64,000 nt of DNA from Limimaricola sp. (GCF_016125575.1 NZ_WGLM01000002.1:186001-250000); one strand, 5' to 3'; shown: positions 9,300 to 18,962, counted from the first letter of the stretch. The notes: generated by a model from the letters alone, not told the origin. A program made the numbers and translations.

Positions 9300-10250
9300 T
9301 CACCGGGCCGATCCGCCCGCGGCGCGGGGATGGGCGGCGTCGTAAACCTCCATCAGGCGGGCGGCATCGACGGCGGTATAGGCCTGCGTCGTCGACAGGC
9401 TGGCATGGCCCAGCAATTCCTGAATCGCGCGAAGGTCGCCGCCGGCGTTCAGCAGATGGGTGGCGAAGGAATGGCGCAGCGCGTGCGGCGTGGCGCTGGC
9501 GGGCAGGCCCAGTTGCAGCCGCGCCTTTTCGGTCACCTTCTGGATCGGTCGGGGTGACAGCGGACCGCCGCGCACTGCGCGGAAAAGCGGCGCGTCGCGC
9601 GCGACCGGCCAAGGCGACAGGGCAAGATAGGCTGCCACGGCAGCGCGCGCGGGTGCGATCACGGGCACGATGCGTTCTTTGCCACCCTTGCCGCGAATGC
9701 GCAGCGCCTCGCCCATCGGCCAATCGGCGCCGGTCAGTCCCAGCGCTTCGGAAATCCGCAGGCCGCAGCCGTATAGCAGCGTCACGACGGCGGTATCGCG
9801 CGCGGCGACCCAAGGCTCGCGCGCCTGCGCCTCGACAGTGTCCAGCATTGCGGCGGCGGCAGTTTCGCTGAGTGGCCGGGGCAGGCGGCGGCCAAAGCGC
9901 GGCGCACGCGCGGCGAGCACGGCACTGGCATCAAACCCTTCGCGGTCGGCCAGCCAGCGGGTGAAGGATTTGACCGCCGACAGCGCACGGGCCAGCGACC
10001 GGGCCGAGACGCCGCGCGCGCGCTCATGCGCCATCCATGCCCGCATGTCCGAGACGCTGACGCGGGCCAATGCGGCAAGGCCTTGCCCGCCACCGTTATG
10101 CTGCCCGAGAAAGGCGAGATAACCCAGTACGTCGGCCCGGTACGCCGTCAGCGTTGCCGTGGCCGAGCCGGTCACACCGCGCCGATGATCAATCCAGGCC
10201 GCCAGCACATCGGCCAGCGCGGGGGAAATTGCGATGTCGGGGGCGCTCAC
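9300..10250 (-). CDS. xerC: tyrosine recombinase XerC
   Basis: A 316-residue tyrosine recombinase. An N-terminal SAM-like core-binding domain (YRADVLGYLAFL) is followed by the catalytic domain with Arg in GCGLRISEAL, Lys in GKGGKERIVP, His-x-x-Arg in HALRHSFATHL, His in LGHASLSTTQ and the nucleophilic Tyr in QAYTAV. XerC with XerD resolves chromosome dimers at dif. It sits directly after a DUF484 gene with an ATGA overlap, the standard pairing for XerC in proteobacteria. Confidence 0.95.
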   Translation of the reverse strand: MSAPDIAISPALADVLAAWIDHRRGVTGSATATLTAYRADVLGYLAFLGQHNGGGQGLAALARVSVSDMRAWMAHERARGVSARSLARALSAVKSFTRWLADREGFDASAVLAARAPRFGRRLPRPLSETAAAAMLDTVEAQAREPWVAARDTAVVTLLYGCGLRISEALGLTGADWPMGEALRIRGKGGKERIVPVIAPARAAVAAYLALSPWPVARDAPLFRAVRGGPLSPRPIQKVTEKARLQLGLPASATPHALRHSFATHLLNAGGDLRAIQELLGHASLSTTQAYTAVDAARLMEVYDAAHPRAAGGSAR

Positions 10251-10954
10251 GCCAACCAGCGGCGCATTGCCCTTTCGAACACGCCCGCGAAGAAGGCCAG
10301 CAGGTCGGTCCCCTGCTGGGGGGTGAAGTGATGCGGATCTTCCGCGCCCATCAGCAGCAGGCCCGGCAGGCAGCCCGCCCCGAAATCCAGCTTCATGCAG
10401 GCCTCGGAGCGGATATAGGCGGACTTGTCGCCATAAGGTCCGTCGTCGTGAACGGCCACCTGACGCAGCGTGATCTGGCGCGCGGGCGTGCCACGCCCTT
10501 GGGTGATGTAGTTGTCGACAAAGCCCGGCGGCACGACGCGCAGCACGTCGCCCACGCGTTCCAGGGCCGCGTCGGCGGCCTGCCCTTCGGTTTCCAGCAC
10601 GAGGCGGATGGCATCGACGCGCAAGGTATCGGCCACGTCGCCGGCCAGGTCGTGGAGGAAAACCTCGAACTGGGTCGCGTCCATCATCCGCAGGATCGCG
10701 CGGTGAATCTGGTTGGTGCCGGCAAGGTTTTCATAGGCGGCGGCGATGACCGACCGGTGGGTATCTTCCAGCCGGTCGAGCCGCGCCTCGAGCCGTTCCA
10801 TCGCGATGCCGCGCAGGTCGACGATGTTCGATCCCATCGACTTTTCATTGGCCGCCACCAGCGCACGCATGATGTCGTGATCGCTCAGCAAGAGCTCGGG
10901 ATCGGAAATGATTCTTTCGCGGACGGAATCGTCCATCAGGGGTTTGCCGGTCAT
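10247..10954 (-). CDS. DUF484 family protein
   Basis: A 235-residue cytoplasmic protein. An N-terminal helical part (LERLEARLDRLEDTHRSVIAAA region) leads into a GAF-like domain, with GCLPGLLLMGAEDPHHF near the C-terminus, as in DUF484 proteins. The biochemical role is unknown. Genomic linkage to xerC is conserved across proteobacteria and is kept here, with its stop overlapping the xerC start (ATGA). The start at 10954 gives the usual DPELLLSDHDIM opening after a short leader. Confidence 0.9.
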   Translation of the reverse strand: MTGKPLMDDSVRERIISDPELLLSDHDIMRALVAANEKSMGSNIVDLRGIAMERLEARLDRLEDTHRSVIAAAYENLAGTNQIHRAILRMMDATQFEVFLHDLAGDVADTLRVDAIRLVLETEGQAADAALERVGDVLRVVPPGFVDNYITQGRGTPARQITLRQVAVHDDGPYGDKSAYIRSEACMKLDFGAGCLPGLLLMGAEDPHHFTPQQGTDLLAFFAGVFERAMRRWLA

Positions 10955-11051
10955 CTGCTCTCGCTCGGTTCTTTTGTTGGCCGGACCTTAGCAGGCTTTC
11001 ACGGCGATTTCTGCCCCTTTTTTCCGATCCCGGCCGGAAAAACCGCGCGGC

Positions 11052-11705
11052 CTAAAGGATCTTGATGCCGGCCTTGGCCACGTCGGCCATGAAGCCGGCC
11101 AGACCCTTGTCGGTCAGGACATGATTGGCCATCGCCTTGATCACCGACGGCGGCGCGGTGGCCACGTCGGCGCCGATCTTGGCGCATTCGCTCATGTGGT
11201 TGGCCGAACGGATCGAGGCCGCGAGGATCTGGGTGTCGAACCCGTAATTGTCATAGATCGTGCGGATATCGGCGATCAGGTCCAGCCCGTCGATGTTGAT
11301 GTCGTCGAGCCGCCCGATGAAGGGCGAGATGAAGGTTGCGCCCGCCTTTGCCGCCAGCAGCGCCTGGTTGGCCGAGAAGCACAGCGTGACGTTGACCATG
11401 TTGCCTTCGCCCGACAACACCTTGCAGGCCTTCAGGCCATCCCATGTCAGCGGCACCTTCACGGCGATGTTGGGGGCAATCGCGGCCAGCTTGCGGCCCT
11501 CGGCGATCATCGCGTCAGCCTCCAGCGCCACGACCTCGGCCGAAACCGGGCCTTCGACGATCTCGCAGATTTCCTTGATCACGCCGAGGATGTCGCGCCC
11601 CGACTTGGCAATCAGCGAGGGGTTCGTGGTGACGCCATCGACCATCCCCAGTGCGTGCAGCTCGCGGATCTGGTCGATCTCGGCGGTGTCTACAAAGAAT
11701 TTCAT
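11052..11705 (-). CDS. fsa: fructose-6-phosphate aldolase / small transaldolase
   Basis: A 217-residue enzyme of transaldolase subfamily 3, opening with [13 protein letters not shown]. The Schiff-base lysine is in NIAVKVPLT (about residue 84). TTNPSLI and [12 protein letters not shown] are family motifs. Such proteins act as transaldolase in the pentose phosphate pathway or as fructose-6-phosphate aldolase; sequence alone does not separate the two. The gene is divergent from priA with a 76-bp shared upstream region. Confidence 0.92.
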   Translation of the reverse strand: MKFFVDTAEIDQIRELHALGMVDGVTTNPSLIAKSGRDILGVIKEICEIVEGPVSAEVVALEADAMIAEGRKLAAIAPNIAVKVPLTWDGLKACKVLSGEGNMVNVTLCFSANQALLAAKAGATFISPFIGRLDDINIDGLDLIADIRTIYDNYGFDTQILAASIRSANHMSECAKIGADVATAPPSVIKAMANHVLTDKGLAGFMADVAKAGIKIL

Positions 11706-11781
11706 GGGCTCTCTCCGGGCTTGGGGTTGGCAGGAACTGGTGCAGCGTTTACCCCAAGGGAACCTGTCCCGAAACCCTCAA

Positions 11782-13986
11782 ATGTCGGTCGCGATGTCCC
11801 CCGAAGTTTTTGCCGAAGGCGATATCGTGGGCGTTCTGACGACCGAACCGCTGGATCGCGTACTGGATTATCGTGCGCCCGAAGGCGGTTGCGCGGTCGG
11901 TGCCTTTGTCATTGTGCCGTTGGGGCCGCGCCGGGTGCTTGGCGTGGTCTGGGGCCCAGGACAGGGCGACTTTGACCGCACCAAGCTGCGGCAGGTTGCG
12001 GCGGTGCTGGATGCTGCGCCGATGCTGCCGGGAATGCATGATTTCCTGACACGCGTGGCCGATTACACGCTGACACCGCTGCCCGCGATGCTGCGGCTGG
12101 CCACCCGTGCGCCGGGGCTTGGGGCCCCGCCCGCCACACGCCGCGTCTATCGTCGCGGTGACGCGGTACCTGACCGAATGACCGATGCGCGCGCCCGCGT
12201 TCTGGCCGTGCTGGACGAGTTCGGCGGGCTGTCGTTCACGCTGGGCGAATTGGCGGCGCAAGCAGGGGTGGGGACCGGCGTGATCAAGGGTCTGGTGGCG
12301 CAAGGTGCCGTGAGCGAACAGGAGGCGCCGCGCGATCTGCCTTTTCCGCCGCTTGACCCCGACCTGCTAGGCAAGGCGCTGACCCCCGATCAGGCGGTGG
12401 CAGCCGATGCGCTGCGCGCGGGTGTGCGCGGGCAGGCCTACGGCGCGACATTGCTGAAGGGCGTGACCGGGTCGGGCAAGACGGAAGTTTACCTTGAGGC
12501 GGTGGCCGAAACCTTGCGCATCGGGCGGCAGGCGCTGGTCCTGCTGCCCGAGATTGCACTGACCGGCGAGTTTCTGACGCGGGTGGAGGAACGGTTCGGC
12601 GCGCGTGCGGCCGAATGGCATTCCGGCGTTACCCAGACCGAGCGGCGACGGGTCTGGAAGATGGTGGGCGAGGGCGGCGCGCAACTGGTCGTGGGGGCCC
12701 GCTCGGCCCTGTTCCTGCCGTTCCGTGATCTTGGCTTGATCGTTGTCGATGAAGAACACGACACCTCCTACAAGCAGGAGGATGGCGTTCTTTACAATGC
12801 GCGCGACATGGCCGTGCTGCGCGCCCATGTCGAGGCGGCGCAGGTTGTGTTGGCCAGCGCCACGCCCAGCCTTGAAACCTGGGTCAACGCCGAGGCGGGG
12901 AAATACGCGCGGTTGAACCTTGGTGCGCGTTTCGGCCCCGCCGTGATGCCGCAGATGGACGCGATCGACATGCGGACCGAGGATTTGCCCTCGGGCACTT
13001 GGATATCGCCCACCCTGCGCGCGGCCGTGGCGCAGCGTATGGACAAGGGCGAGCAGGCACTGCTCTTTCTCAATCGGCGCGGCTATGCCCCGGTCACCAT
13101 TTGTCGCGCCTGCGGGCACCAGATTGGCTGCGAGACCTGTGATGCGCGGATGGTGGAACATCGCTTTCTCAAACGGCTGATGTGCCACCAGTGCGGCGCG
13201 ACAAAACCGATGCCAGAGACCTGTCCCAGTTGCGGTGTCACCGGGCGTCTGGCGGCGGTCGGTCCGGGTGTCGAACGGCTGGCAGAAGAGGCGGCGGCGG
13301 CCTTTCCGCAGGCGCGCCTTGCGGTGCTGTCGTCTGATCTTTTCGGCTCGGCCCGTGCGCTGAAAGAGGCGATTGCCGAGATTGCCACAGGCGGCGCCGA
13401 CATCATCATAGGCACGCAGCTTGTGGCCAAGGGGCACAACTTTCCGCTGCTGACGCTTGTCGGCGTGATCGACGCGGATCTTGGCCTGCAAGGATCGGAC
13501 CTGCGGGCGGCGGAACGCACCTTTGCGCTGATGCGGCAGGTGGCGGGCCGCGCGGGCCGGGCCGAGGCGCCGGGCACCGCGCTGCTGCAAACTTTCCAGC
13601 CCGAGCATCCGGTGATCCGCGCCATCCTTGCTGGCGACGAAGATGCGTTCTGGCGTGCGGAAGCCGCGGAACGCAAGGCGGCGGGCGTGCCGCCTTTCGG
13701 CCGGATGGCAGGCATCGTGCTGTCCTCGCCCGACGTGCAGGCGGTGTTTGACCTTGGTGCAGCAATGGCGCGCAAGGACGGGCCCCTGCGCCGGATCGGG
13801 GCGCAGGTCTGGGGGCCGGCGCCCGCGCCCATTGCCCGGATCCGGGGACGCCACCGGGTGCGTCTGCTGGTCAAGGCCGACAAGGCCGCGCCGCTGCAGG
13901 CGGCACTGGCGGAATGGGCCGCGCAATTCCGCCTTCCCGCCAACCTGCGCCTTTCCATCGACATCGATCCGCAGAGTTTCTACTGA
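11782..13986 (+). CDS. priA: primosomal protein N' (replication restart helicase PriA)
   Basis: A 734-residue helicase of normal PriA length starting at ATG 11782; a second in-frame ATG follows at 11794. The N-terminal DNA-binding domain precedes Walker A GVTGSGKTEVY, the DEEH box (VVDEEHDTSYKQEDG), and the paired zinc-binding cysteines (CRACGHQIGCETC, then CHQCG and CPSCG). PriA reloads the replisome at stalled forks. The open frame extends 522 bp further upstream, but that part is antisense to fsa. Confidence 0.97.
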   Translation: MSVAMSPEVFAEGDIVGVLTTEPLDRVLDYRAPEGGCAVGAFVIVPLGPRRVLGVVWGPGQGDFDRTKLRQVAAVLDAAPMLPGMHDFLTRVADYTLTPLPAMLRLATRAPGLGAPPATRRVYRRGDAVPDRMTDARARVLAVLDEFGGLSFTLGELAAQAGVGTGVIKGLVAQGAVSEQEAPRDLPFPPLDPDLLGKALTPDQAVAADALRAGVRGQAYGATLLKGVTGSGKTEVYLEAVAETLRIGRQALVLLPEIALTGEFLTRVEERFGARAAEWHSGVTQTERRRVWKMVGEGGAQLVVGARSALFLPFRDLGLIVVDEEHDTSYKQEDGVLYNARDMAVLRAHVEAAQVVLASATPSLETWVNAEAGKYARLNLGARFGPAVMPQMDAIDMRTEDLPSGTWISPTLRAAVAQRMDKGEQALLFLNRRGYAPVTICRACGHQIGCETCDARMVEHRFLKRLMCHQCGATKPMPETCPSCGVTGRLAAVGPGVERLAEEAAAAFPQARLAVLSSDLFGSARALKEAIAEIATGGADIIIGTQLVAKGHNFPLLTLVGVIDADLGLQGSDLRAAERTFALMRQVAGRAGRAEAPGTALLQTFQPEHPVIRAILAGDEDAFWRAEAAERKAAGVPPFGRMAGIVLSSPDVQAVFDLGAAMARKDGPLRRIGAQVWGPAPAPIARIRGRHRVRLLVKADKAAPLQAALAEWAAQFRLPANLRLSIDIDPQSFY

Positions 13987-14010
13987 TCTGGGATCAGGAA
14001 AGGGTGCGCC

Positions 14011-15123
14011 ATGAAAGCCATCGTGATCGGCGCCGGACCGGCGGGGCTGGCCAGCGCCGCCTGCCTGCAGGAACGCGGCATTTCCGCGACCATTTACGAG
14101 GCCGCCGCCCAGCCGGGGCAAAGCTGGCGAAACCATTACGACCGGCTGGAACTGCACACGGTTCGGGGCCGTTCCGGCCTGCCTGGCCTGCCGATGCCTG
14201 CCGATTATCCCCGTTATCCCAAGCGCGCCGACGTGGTGCGTTACCTTGATGATTACGCGCGCCATTTCGGTCTGGCGCCTGTCTGTGGCACCCCTGTTCT
14301 GCGCGTCGTGGAGGAGGGCGGCACATGGCAGGTCGAAACGGCGCAGGGGCCGGACAGGGCCGATGTCATCGTTTTTGCGACCGGCATGGTGCAACTGCCC
14401 AACTATCCGGACGTGCTGGGGCTGGACGGGTTTGCCGGCCGGGTGATGCATTCCGCGGACTATCGCAATGCCGCGCCTTTCGCCGGGCAACGTGTGCTGG
14501 TGGTGGGCTTTGGCAATTCGGGCGGGGATATCGCGCTGGATTTGATGGCGGCGGGCTGTGCTGTCGACATGGCGGTGCGCGGGCCGGTGAACCTGCTGCC
14601 GAAAGAGCTGTTCGGCATTCCGATCACGTCGTTCGGGCTCTTGCGCAAGATCTTTCCCTACCGTGTTGCGGACGCGCTGACCGCGCCGATCCTGCGCTGG
14701 AAGCTGGGGACTGTCGAAAGCTACGGCCTGATGCCCGCGGGCAAGGGGCCGGTCGCCCAGATCGTCGAAGACGGGCGCATCCCGCTGATCGACGTTGGCA
14801 CGCTGCGGATGATCAGGGCGGGGCACATCGGCGTGCGGCCGGGGCTGGCGGCGATTGATGGGGCGCGCGTGAGCTTTGCCGACGGCAAGGCGGCAGACTA
14901 TGACGCCATCATGCTGGCCACGGGGTATCGTGTGGATCTGACGCCGATCCTTGGCGATGCGCCCGACGTGCTGGAGAACGGGCGTCCGCGTGTCAGCGGC
15001 GGACCTACCGCGCGACGGGGGCTCTATTTCTGTTCCTACACCGCCTCGCCCAACGGGCAATTGCGCCAGATCGGCATCGAGGCGCGGGAGATTGCCGCAG
15101 ATGCGGCCCGTCTGGCGGTTTGA
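14011..15123 (+). CDS. flavin-containing monooxygenase-like FAD/NAD(P)-binding oxidoreductase
   Basis: A 370-residue protein starting MKAIVIGAGPAGLASAA, an FAD-binding Rossmann motif. A second dinucleotide motif, VLVVGFGNSGGDIALDL, lies near residue 165, and an ATGYRVDL motif lies near the C-terminus. This two-Rossmann layout fits YUCCA/CzcO-like flavin monooxygenases. The substrate cannot be inferred. It starts 24 bp after priA in the same direction. Confidence 0.85.
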   Translation: MKAIVIGAGPAGLASAACLQERGISATIYEAAAQPGQSWRNHYDRLELHTVRGRSGLPGLPMPADYPRYPKRADVVRYLDDYARHFGLAPVCGTPVLRVVEEGGTWQVETAQGPDRADVIVFATGMVQLPNYPDVLGLDGFAGRVMHSADYRNAAPFAGQRVLVVGFGNSGGDIALDLMAAGCAVDMAVRGPVNLLPKELFGIPITSFGLLRKIFPYRVADALTAPILRWKLGTVESYGLMPAGKGPVAQIVEDGRIPLIDVGTLRMIRAGHIGVRPGLAAIDGARVSFADGKAADYDAIMLATGYRVDLTPILGDAPDVLENGRPRVSGGPTARRGLYFCSYTASPNGQLRQIGIEAREIAADAARLAV

Positions 15124-15197
15124 TCTGCGCGAAATCGCAGGGCCTGCTCCGCGAAAACGCACTCGCCAGACCCGACAAAACGGCGTAATCGGCAGTC

Positions 15198-16436
15198 ATG
15201 CGCAAGACCATCGTGAAGCTCGCCGACGCCAAAAGCCTGCCCTTGTGGCGCGGGCCTGTGGCGCTGCTGTTCCTGATGGCGATGGCGCAGCCGGTGTCGT
15301 TTGCCACATGGTCGGCGCTGCTGAACAACTGGGTGATCCATGCCGATCACTTCACCGGGCAGGATATCGGCTGGCTGCACACGGTGCGCGAGATCCCCGG
15401 TTTTCTTGCCATTGGGGTGATCGCGATCCTGATGTTCGTGCGCGAACAGGTCCTGGCCACCATCGCGCTGGGCCTGCTGGGCGTGGCGACCGCGCTGACA
15501 GCACAATTCCCCTCGATGGGCGGGATCCTGATGATCACGCTGCTCTCCTCGATCGGGTTCCACTACTACGAAACGGTCAACCAGTCGCTGCAATTGCAGT
15601 GGATCGACCGCAAACGCGCGCCGCAGATGCTGGGCTGGGTTTCGGCCGCGGCCTCGGGCGCGACGATCGCGGCCTACTTGCTGATCGTGCTGACATGGAA
15701 GCGGTTCGATCTGAGCTATAACTTTGTCTACATGGTCGCAGGTGGCTTTACGGTGCTGGTCGCGATCTTCTGCTTCTTCAGGTACCCCCAGTTCGAAAGC
15801 CCGCATCCTCAGCTCAAGACCATGGTCTTCCGCCGCCGCTACTGGCTTTATTACCTGCTGCAACTGATGGCGGGGGCCCGGCGGCAGATCTTTACCGTTT
15901 TCGCGGGCTTCATGATGGTCGAGAAATTCGGCTTTGCCGTCGACCAGGTGACGGCGCTGTTCCTGATCAACCTGCTGGCCAACATGGCGCTGGCGCCGCT
16001 GATGGGCCGCGCGGTTCATGTCTTTGGCGAACGCGCGACACTTCTGTTCGAATATGGCGGCCTGTTTATCGTCTTCGTGATGTATGGCGGGGTTTATTTC
16101 TATGGCTTCAGCGTTTGGGTGGCCGCTGTTCTTTACGTAGTCGACAACATCTTCTTCGGGCTGTCCTTCGCGCTGAAAACCTACCTGCAGAAGATCGGCG
16201 ACCCCGGCGACATGGCCCCCACCGCAGCAGTGGCCTTTACCATCAACCACATTGCGGCGGTCGTGCTGCCGGTGACGCTGGGCTATGTCTGGCTGATCTC
16301 GCCGGGCGCGGTGTTCTGGCTGGCGGCGGGCATTGCAGCGATCTCGTTCTGCCTCGTCATGCTGATCCCGCGCCATCCCGGACCGGGGCAGGAAACGATC
16401 CTGCAGGGCGGGCCGATGGGCTTGCCTGCGGAATAG
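15198..16436 (+). CDS. major facilitator superfamily transporter
   Basis: A 412-residue membrane protein with about 12 predicted membrane segments, for example GPVALLFLMAMAQPVSFATW at the N-terminus and VFWLAAGIAAISFCLVMLI near the end. The central cytoplasmic loop contains FFRYPQFESPHPQLKTMVFRRR. Length and topology fit an MFS permease, but no substrate signature is visible. It follows the monooxygenase by 74 bp in the same direction. Confidence 0.8.
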   Translation: MRKTIVKLADAKSLPLWRGPVALLFLMAMAQPVSFATWSALLNNWVIHADHFTGQDIGWLHTVREIPGFLAIGVIAILMFVREQVLATIALGLLGVATALTAQFPSMGGILMITLLSSIGFHYYETVNQSLQLQWIDRKRAPQMLGWVSAAASGATIAAYLLIVLTWKRFDLSYNFVYMVAGGFTVLVAIFCFFRYPQFESPHPQLKTMVFRRRYWLYYLLQLMAGARRQIFTVFAGFMMVEKFGFAVDQVTALFLINLLANMALAPLMGRAVHVFGERATLLFEYGGLFIVFVMYGGVYFYGFSVWVAAVLYVVDNIFFGLSFALKTYLQKIGDPGDMAPTAAVAFTINHIAAVVLPVTLGYVWLISPGAVFWLAAGIAAISFCLVMLIPRHPGPGQETILQGGPMGLPAE

Positions 16437-16495
16437 GTTGACGGCGGCGCGCGGCGGGACTAGCCCCGCGCGCATCCCTGCAAGCGAGGCCTGCG

Positions 16496-17374
16496 ATGAC
16501 AACCTATGCCGCCCTGACATCCCTGCCCGGGCTGGAGCGCGCCGAGGCTTTGGCCGAGGCGATGGAGCGGCTTGATCCCGAACCCACCGGCGTCGGCGTC
16601 ACCGAGATCGAGGATGGATCGGGCCTGTTCGAGGTAGGGGCCTATTTCATCGACGCCCCGGACCTTGCCGGGCTGGCCCTGCTCGAATCCTTGCATGGCG
16701 TGCGGCCCTTCGTGGTGTCCGAGGTGCCCGACGAGGATTGGGTCGCCAAGGTGCGGCGCGAGCTTGCGCCGGTCGAGGCCGGGCGGTTCTTCGTCTATGG
16801 CAGCCACGATGCCGACAAGGTGCCCGAGGGACGCATCGCCTTACTGATCGAGGCGGCGATGGCCTTTGGCACTGGGCATCACGGCACCACGCTGGGCTGC
16901 CTGCGCGCGCTGGACCGGTTGGTGAGCGATGGCGTGCAGCCGTCCCGCGTGGCCGATATCGGCTGTGGTACGGCAGTGCTGGCAATGGCGGCCGCCCGGG
17001 CCTGGGATTTGCCGCGCCCGGTGCTGGCCAGCGATATCGACACGGTGGCGGTCGAAGTGGCCGAGGCCAATGTCGCGGCCAACGATCTGACCGGACGCGT
17101 GACCTGCCTGGAGGCGGCCGGGTTCGATGCGCCGGCGCTGCTGGCGGGTGGACCCTATGATCTGGTCTTCGCAAACATCCTCAAGGGTCCGCTGATCGCG
17201 CTGGCGCCCGACATGGCGCGCCACGTCGCGCCCGGCGGCTGGCTGATCCTGTCGGGCCTTCTGCGCGAGCAGGCGGCCGAGATCATCGGCGTCTATGCGG
17301 CCGAAGGGCTGGCCCTCGACAGGCATGACGAGATCGGCGACTGGGCCACCTTGACCTTGCGCCGCAACGGTTGA
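16496..17374 (+). CDS. prmA: ribosomal protein L11 methyltransferase
   Basis: A 292-residue SAM-dependent methyltransferase. The SAM-binding motif DIGCGTAVLAMAAA lies near residue 155, MAFGTGHHGTT just before it is a PrmA hallmark, and FANILKGPLIALAPDM is the catalytic NILxxPL-type motif. PrmA trimethylates ribosomal protein L11. The start at 16496 has a purine-rich site (GCGAGG) upstream. Confidence 0.95.
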   Translation: MTTYAALTSLPGLERAEALAEAMERLDPEPTGVGVTEIEDGSGLFEVGAYFIDAPDLAGLALLESLHGVRPFVVSEVPDEDWVAKVRRELAPVEAGRFFVYGSHDADKVPEGRIALLIEAAMAFGTGHHGTTLGCLRALDRLVSDGVQPSRVADIGCGTAVLAMAAARAWDLPRPVLASDIDTVAVEVAEANVAANDLTGRVTCLEAAGFDAPALLAGGPYDLVFANILKGPLIALAPDMARHVAPGGWLILSGLLREQAAEIIGVYAAEGLALDRHDEIGDWATLTLRRNG

Positions 17375-17462
17375 ATCCGCGTCGCGCGCGATTGCCCCAA
17401 AAAAGCCACAAATAACCCCCATTCTCGCCTTGCGAGCGTGGGGGCGCTTTGCGGAGGCTGCC

Positions 17463-17831
17463 TTGGGACACACGATTCAGGATTTTCATCGCCGGCTTGA
17501 CAGGATCGGACGCGCGCATGCGCGACTTTCCTCAGGACCGGTCAAGGCGCGTGTCGCGCCTGACGGGCTGATCATGCTCGTGCCAAAGCGACACGTGCCG
17601 TTCTCTTCGTTCAAGCTGCTGGTGCTGGTGCTGGCCTGCGCGCTGATCCTGAAGACGTCACTTTTCATCGCCATGGGCGCGGGCGTCTACGAACAGCGCG
17701 TCCAGATGCTGGCGCAGGGAACCCCGGCCGAGCGTGCGGGGGCATGGGCGCTGCAGGCCGATCCCGTCACGCGGGGGTTGGCATGGGCGTTTTACGACAC
17801 AGTCGCGGCCGTGCGCAGGCAGGCCCTCTGA
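17463..17831 (+). CDS. uncharacterised single-pass membrane protein
   Basis: A 122-residue protein of unknown function. The TTG at 17463 is chosen because a strong GGAGG lies at 17453-17457 with 5-bp spacing; an upstream ATG at 17430 has no such site. The first 50 residues are basic and one membrane segment follows (LLVLVLACALILKTSLFIAMGAG, about residues 57-78). The C-terminal region is short and soluble. Similar small proteins next to prmA are, as far as I know, common in Rhodobacteraceae. Confidence 0.65.
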   Translation: MGHTIQDFHRRLDRIGRAHARLSSGPVKARVAPDGLIMLVPKRHVPFSSFKLLVLVLACALILKTSLFIAMGAGVYEQRVQMLAQGTPAERAGAWALQADPVTRGLAWAFYDTVAAVRRQAL

Positions 17832-17840
17832 AACGGCAAA

Positions 17841-17866
17841 GGCCGTGCCGGTTTCCCGGCACGGCC
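17841..17866. terminator. strong hairpin terminator between convergent genes
   Basis: Perfect 11-bp arms GGCCGTGCCGG (17841-17851) and CCGGCACGGCC (17856-17866) enclose a TTTC loop. The hairpin starts 9 bp after the upstream stop codon and lies between two convergent genes, so it can serve both. It is followed by CTGTCTTTC on the plus strand and AAA-rich sequence on the other side. Confidence 0.85.
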
Positions 17867-17899
17867 CTGTCTTTCATCCCGTCCGATTGTTCGGAGAGA

Positions 17900-18112
17900 T
17901 CAGCTACGCGAGGTGCTGATGGCGACGGTGTCGATGTCGCCGTAGCTCAGGCCGATATCGTCGAGTTCGCGGGCCGACAGGCGCGACAGCGATTTGCGGG
18001 TGATGCGGGCGTTGTTCCACATCGCGACGGCATTCATCGCGTTGCGGAAGAAACCGGCGATGCGCGAGGGCGCGACGGGGGCGAAGGCGCGGGTGGTATC
18101 AATGGCGGTCAT
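17900..18112 (-). CDS. DUF1127 (YjiS-like) small protein
   Basis: A 70-residue protein with the C-terminal DUF1127 motif: an ARxxRxxLxxLxxxxLxDIGL pattern seen as RITRKSLSRLSARELDDIGL. Such proteins are abundant in alphaproteobacteria. Some are small regulators bound to RNA or involved in stress and phosphate responses; this copy's role is unknown. It has a long upstream region shared with ruvC. Confidence 0.88.
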   Translation of the reverse strand: MTAIDTTRAFAPVAPSRIAGFFRNAMNAVAMWNNARITRKSLSRLSARELDDIGLSYGDIDTVAISTSRS

Positions 18113-18455
18113 GGTCTTTGATCCTTTTCGGGCGGGACTGCTGCGGTGCAGCGTCGTTTCGGAATGAGCCGCATCTAGGTGGTGGCGTTTGCGTCCGCCA
18201 GTGTCGTTTTTGCATAGGTCACATGCGTTTTCGGAATGCCTGTTTTTTTGGCATGACCCCCTGTAAAAGCCTTGTAAACAAGGGGCTTGGAAATGTCGGC
18301 GGCAGATCGGCGGATGCCGCTTTCAGACTGCATTTCTGGCCGGATCATGGCGCGCGGGCAGGGCGGCTGCCGCGGCGCCAGAAATATTCGCCGTTGGCGT
18401 CTGTTCGCCTTTTGTGCTAACCCTGTTGCAAGAACACAACGACCGAGGGGCGAGT
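18113..18455. other. intergenic region between the DUF1127 gene and ruvC
   Basis: This 343-bp divergent region holds no convincing gene. It is more AT-rich than its neighbours, with two small inverted repeats: ATGCC (18236-18240) with GGCAT (18250-18254), and CCTTGT (18270-18275) with ACAAGG (18278-18283). A LexA-like half-site pair lies at 18403-18417. Promoters for both flanking genes must be here, but no clear -35/-10 pair stands out. Confidence 0.55.
18403..18417 (+). promoter_or_regulatory. candidate LexA (SOS) box upstream of ruvC
   Basis: GTTC, then seven bases, then GTGC. The alphaproteobacterial LexA consensus is GTTC-N7-GTTC, so there is one mismatch in the second half-site. The site ends 38 bp before the ruvC start, where an SOS operator would be expected. 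The match is short and could occur by chance. Confidence 0.35.
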
Positions 18456-18962
18456 ATGCGGGTTTTGGGGATCGACCCCGGTTTGCGCAACACCGGATGG
18501 GGCGTGATTCGGGTCGAGGGCGCGCGGCTGAGCCATGTCGCCAATGGCGTCTGTCACCCTGTCGGAGACACCCTTGCGGCGCGGCTGCGGTCGCTTTTCG
18601 ACCAGTTGAGCGAGGTGGTGCGCCTGCAGGCCCCCGAGGCGGCCGCCGTCGAGAATACATTCGTCAACAAGGACGGTGCCGGCACGCTGAAGCTGGGGCA
18701 GGCGCGAGGCATCGCCCTGCTGGTGCCGGCGCGCGCCGGGCTGGAGGTGGGCGAATACGCGCCCAACGCGGTGAAAAAGGCGGTGGTCGGCGTGGGCCAT
18801 GCCGACAAGGTGCAGGTCCAGCATATGGTCCGGCTGCAACTGCCCGGCGTTGATCTGGCCGGGCCCGATGCCGCTGACGCGCTTGCCGTGGCAATCTGCC
18901 ATGCCCATCACCTGCAATCAGCGGGCCATCTTGCGCGCGCCATCCTGAGGGCCGCCGAATGA
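18456..18962 (+). CDS. ruvC: Holliday junction resolvase RuvC
   Basis: A 168-residue endonuclease of the RNase H fold that cuts Holliday junctions moved by RuvAB. The first catalytic Asp is in [16 protein letters not shown]; the Glu is in [13 protein letters not shown] and the C-terminal acidic pair in [14 protein letters not shown]. The ATG at 18456 is preceded by GAGGGGCGAG; an upstream in-frame ATG at 18414 adds residues unlike the family. Its stop overlaps ruvA (ATGA). Confidence 0.97.
   Translation: MRVLGIDPGLRNTGWGVIRVEGARLSHVANGVCHPVGDTLAARLRSLFDQLSEVVRLQAPEAAAVENTFVNKDGAGTLKLGQARGIALLVPARAGLEVGEYAPNAVKKAVVGVGHADKVQVQHMVRLQLPGVDLAGPDAADALAVAICHAHHLQSAGHLARAILRAAE

Noticed and set aside
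12367-15162. Minus-strand open frame of 931 codons.
   Set aside because: It is antisense to priA and the monooxygenase gene; Arg/Gln/His-rich shadow composition typical of antisense frames in GC-rich DNA.
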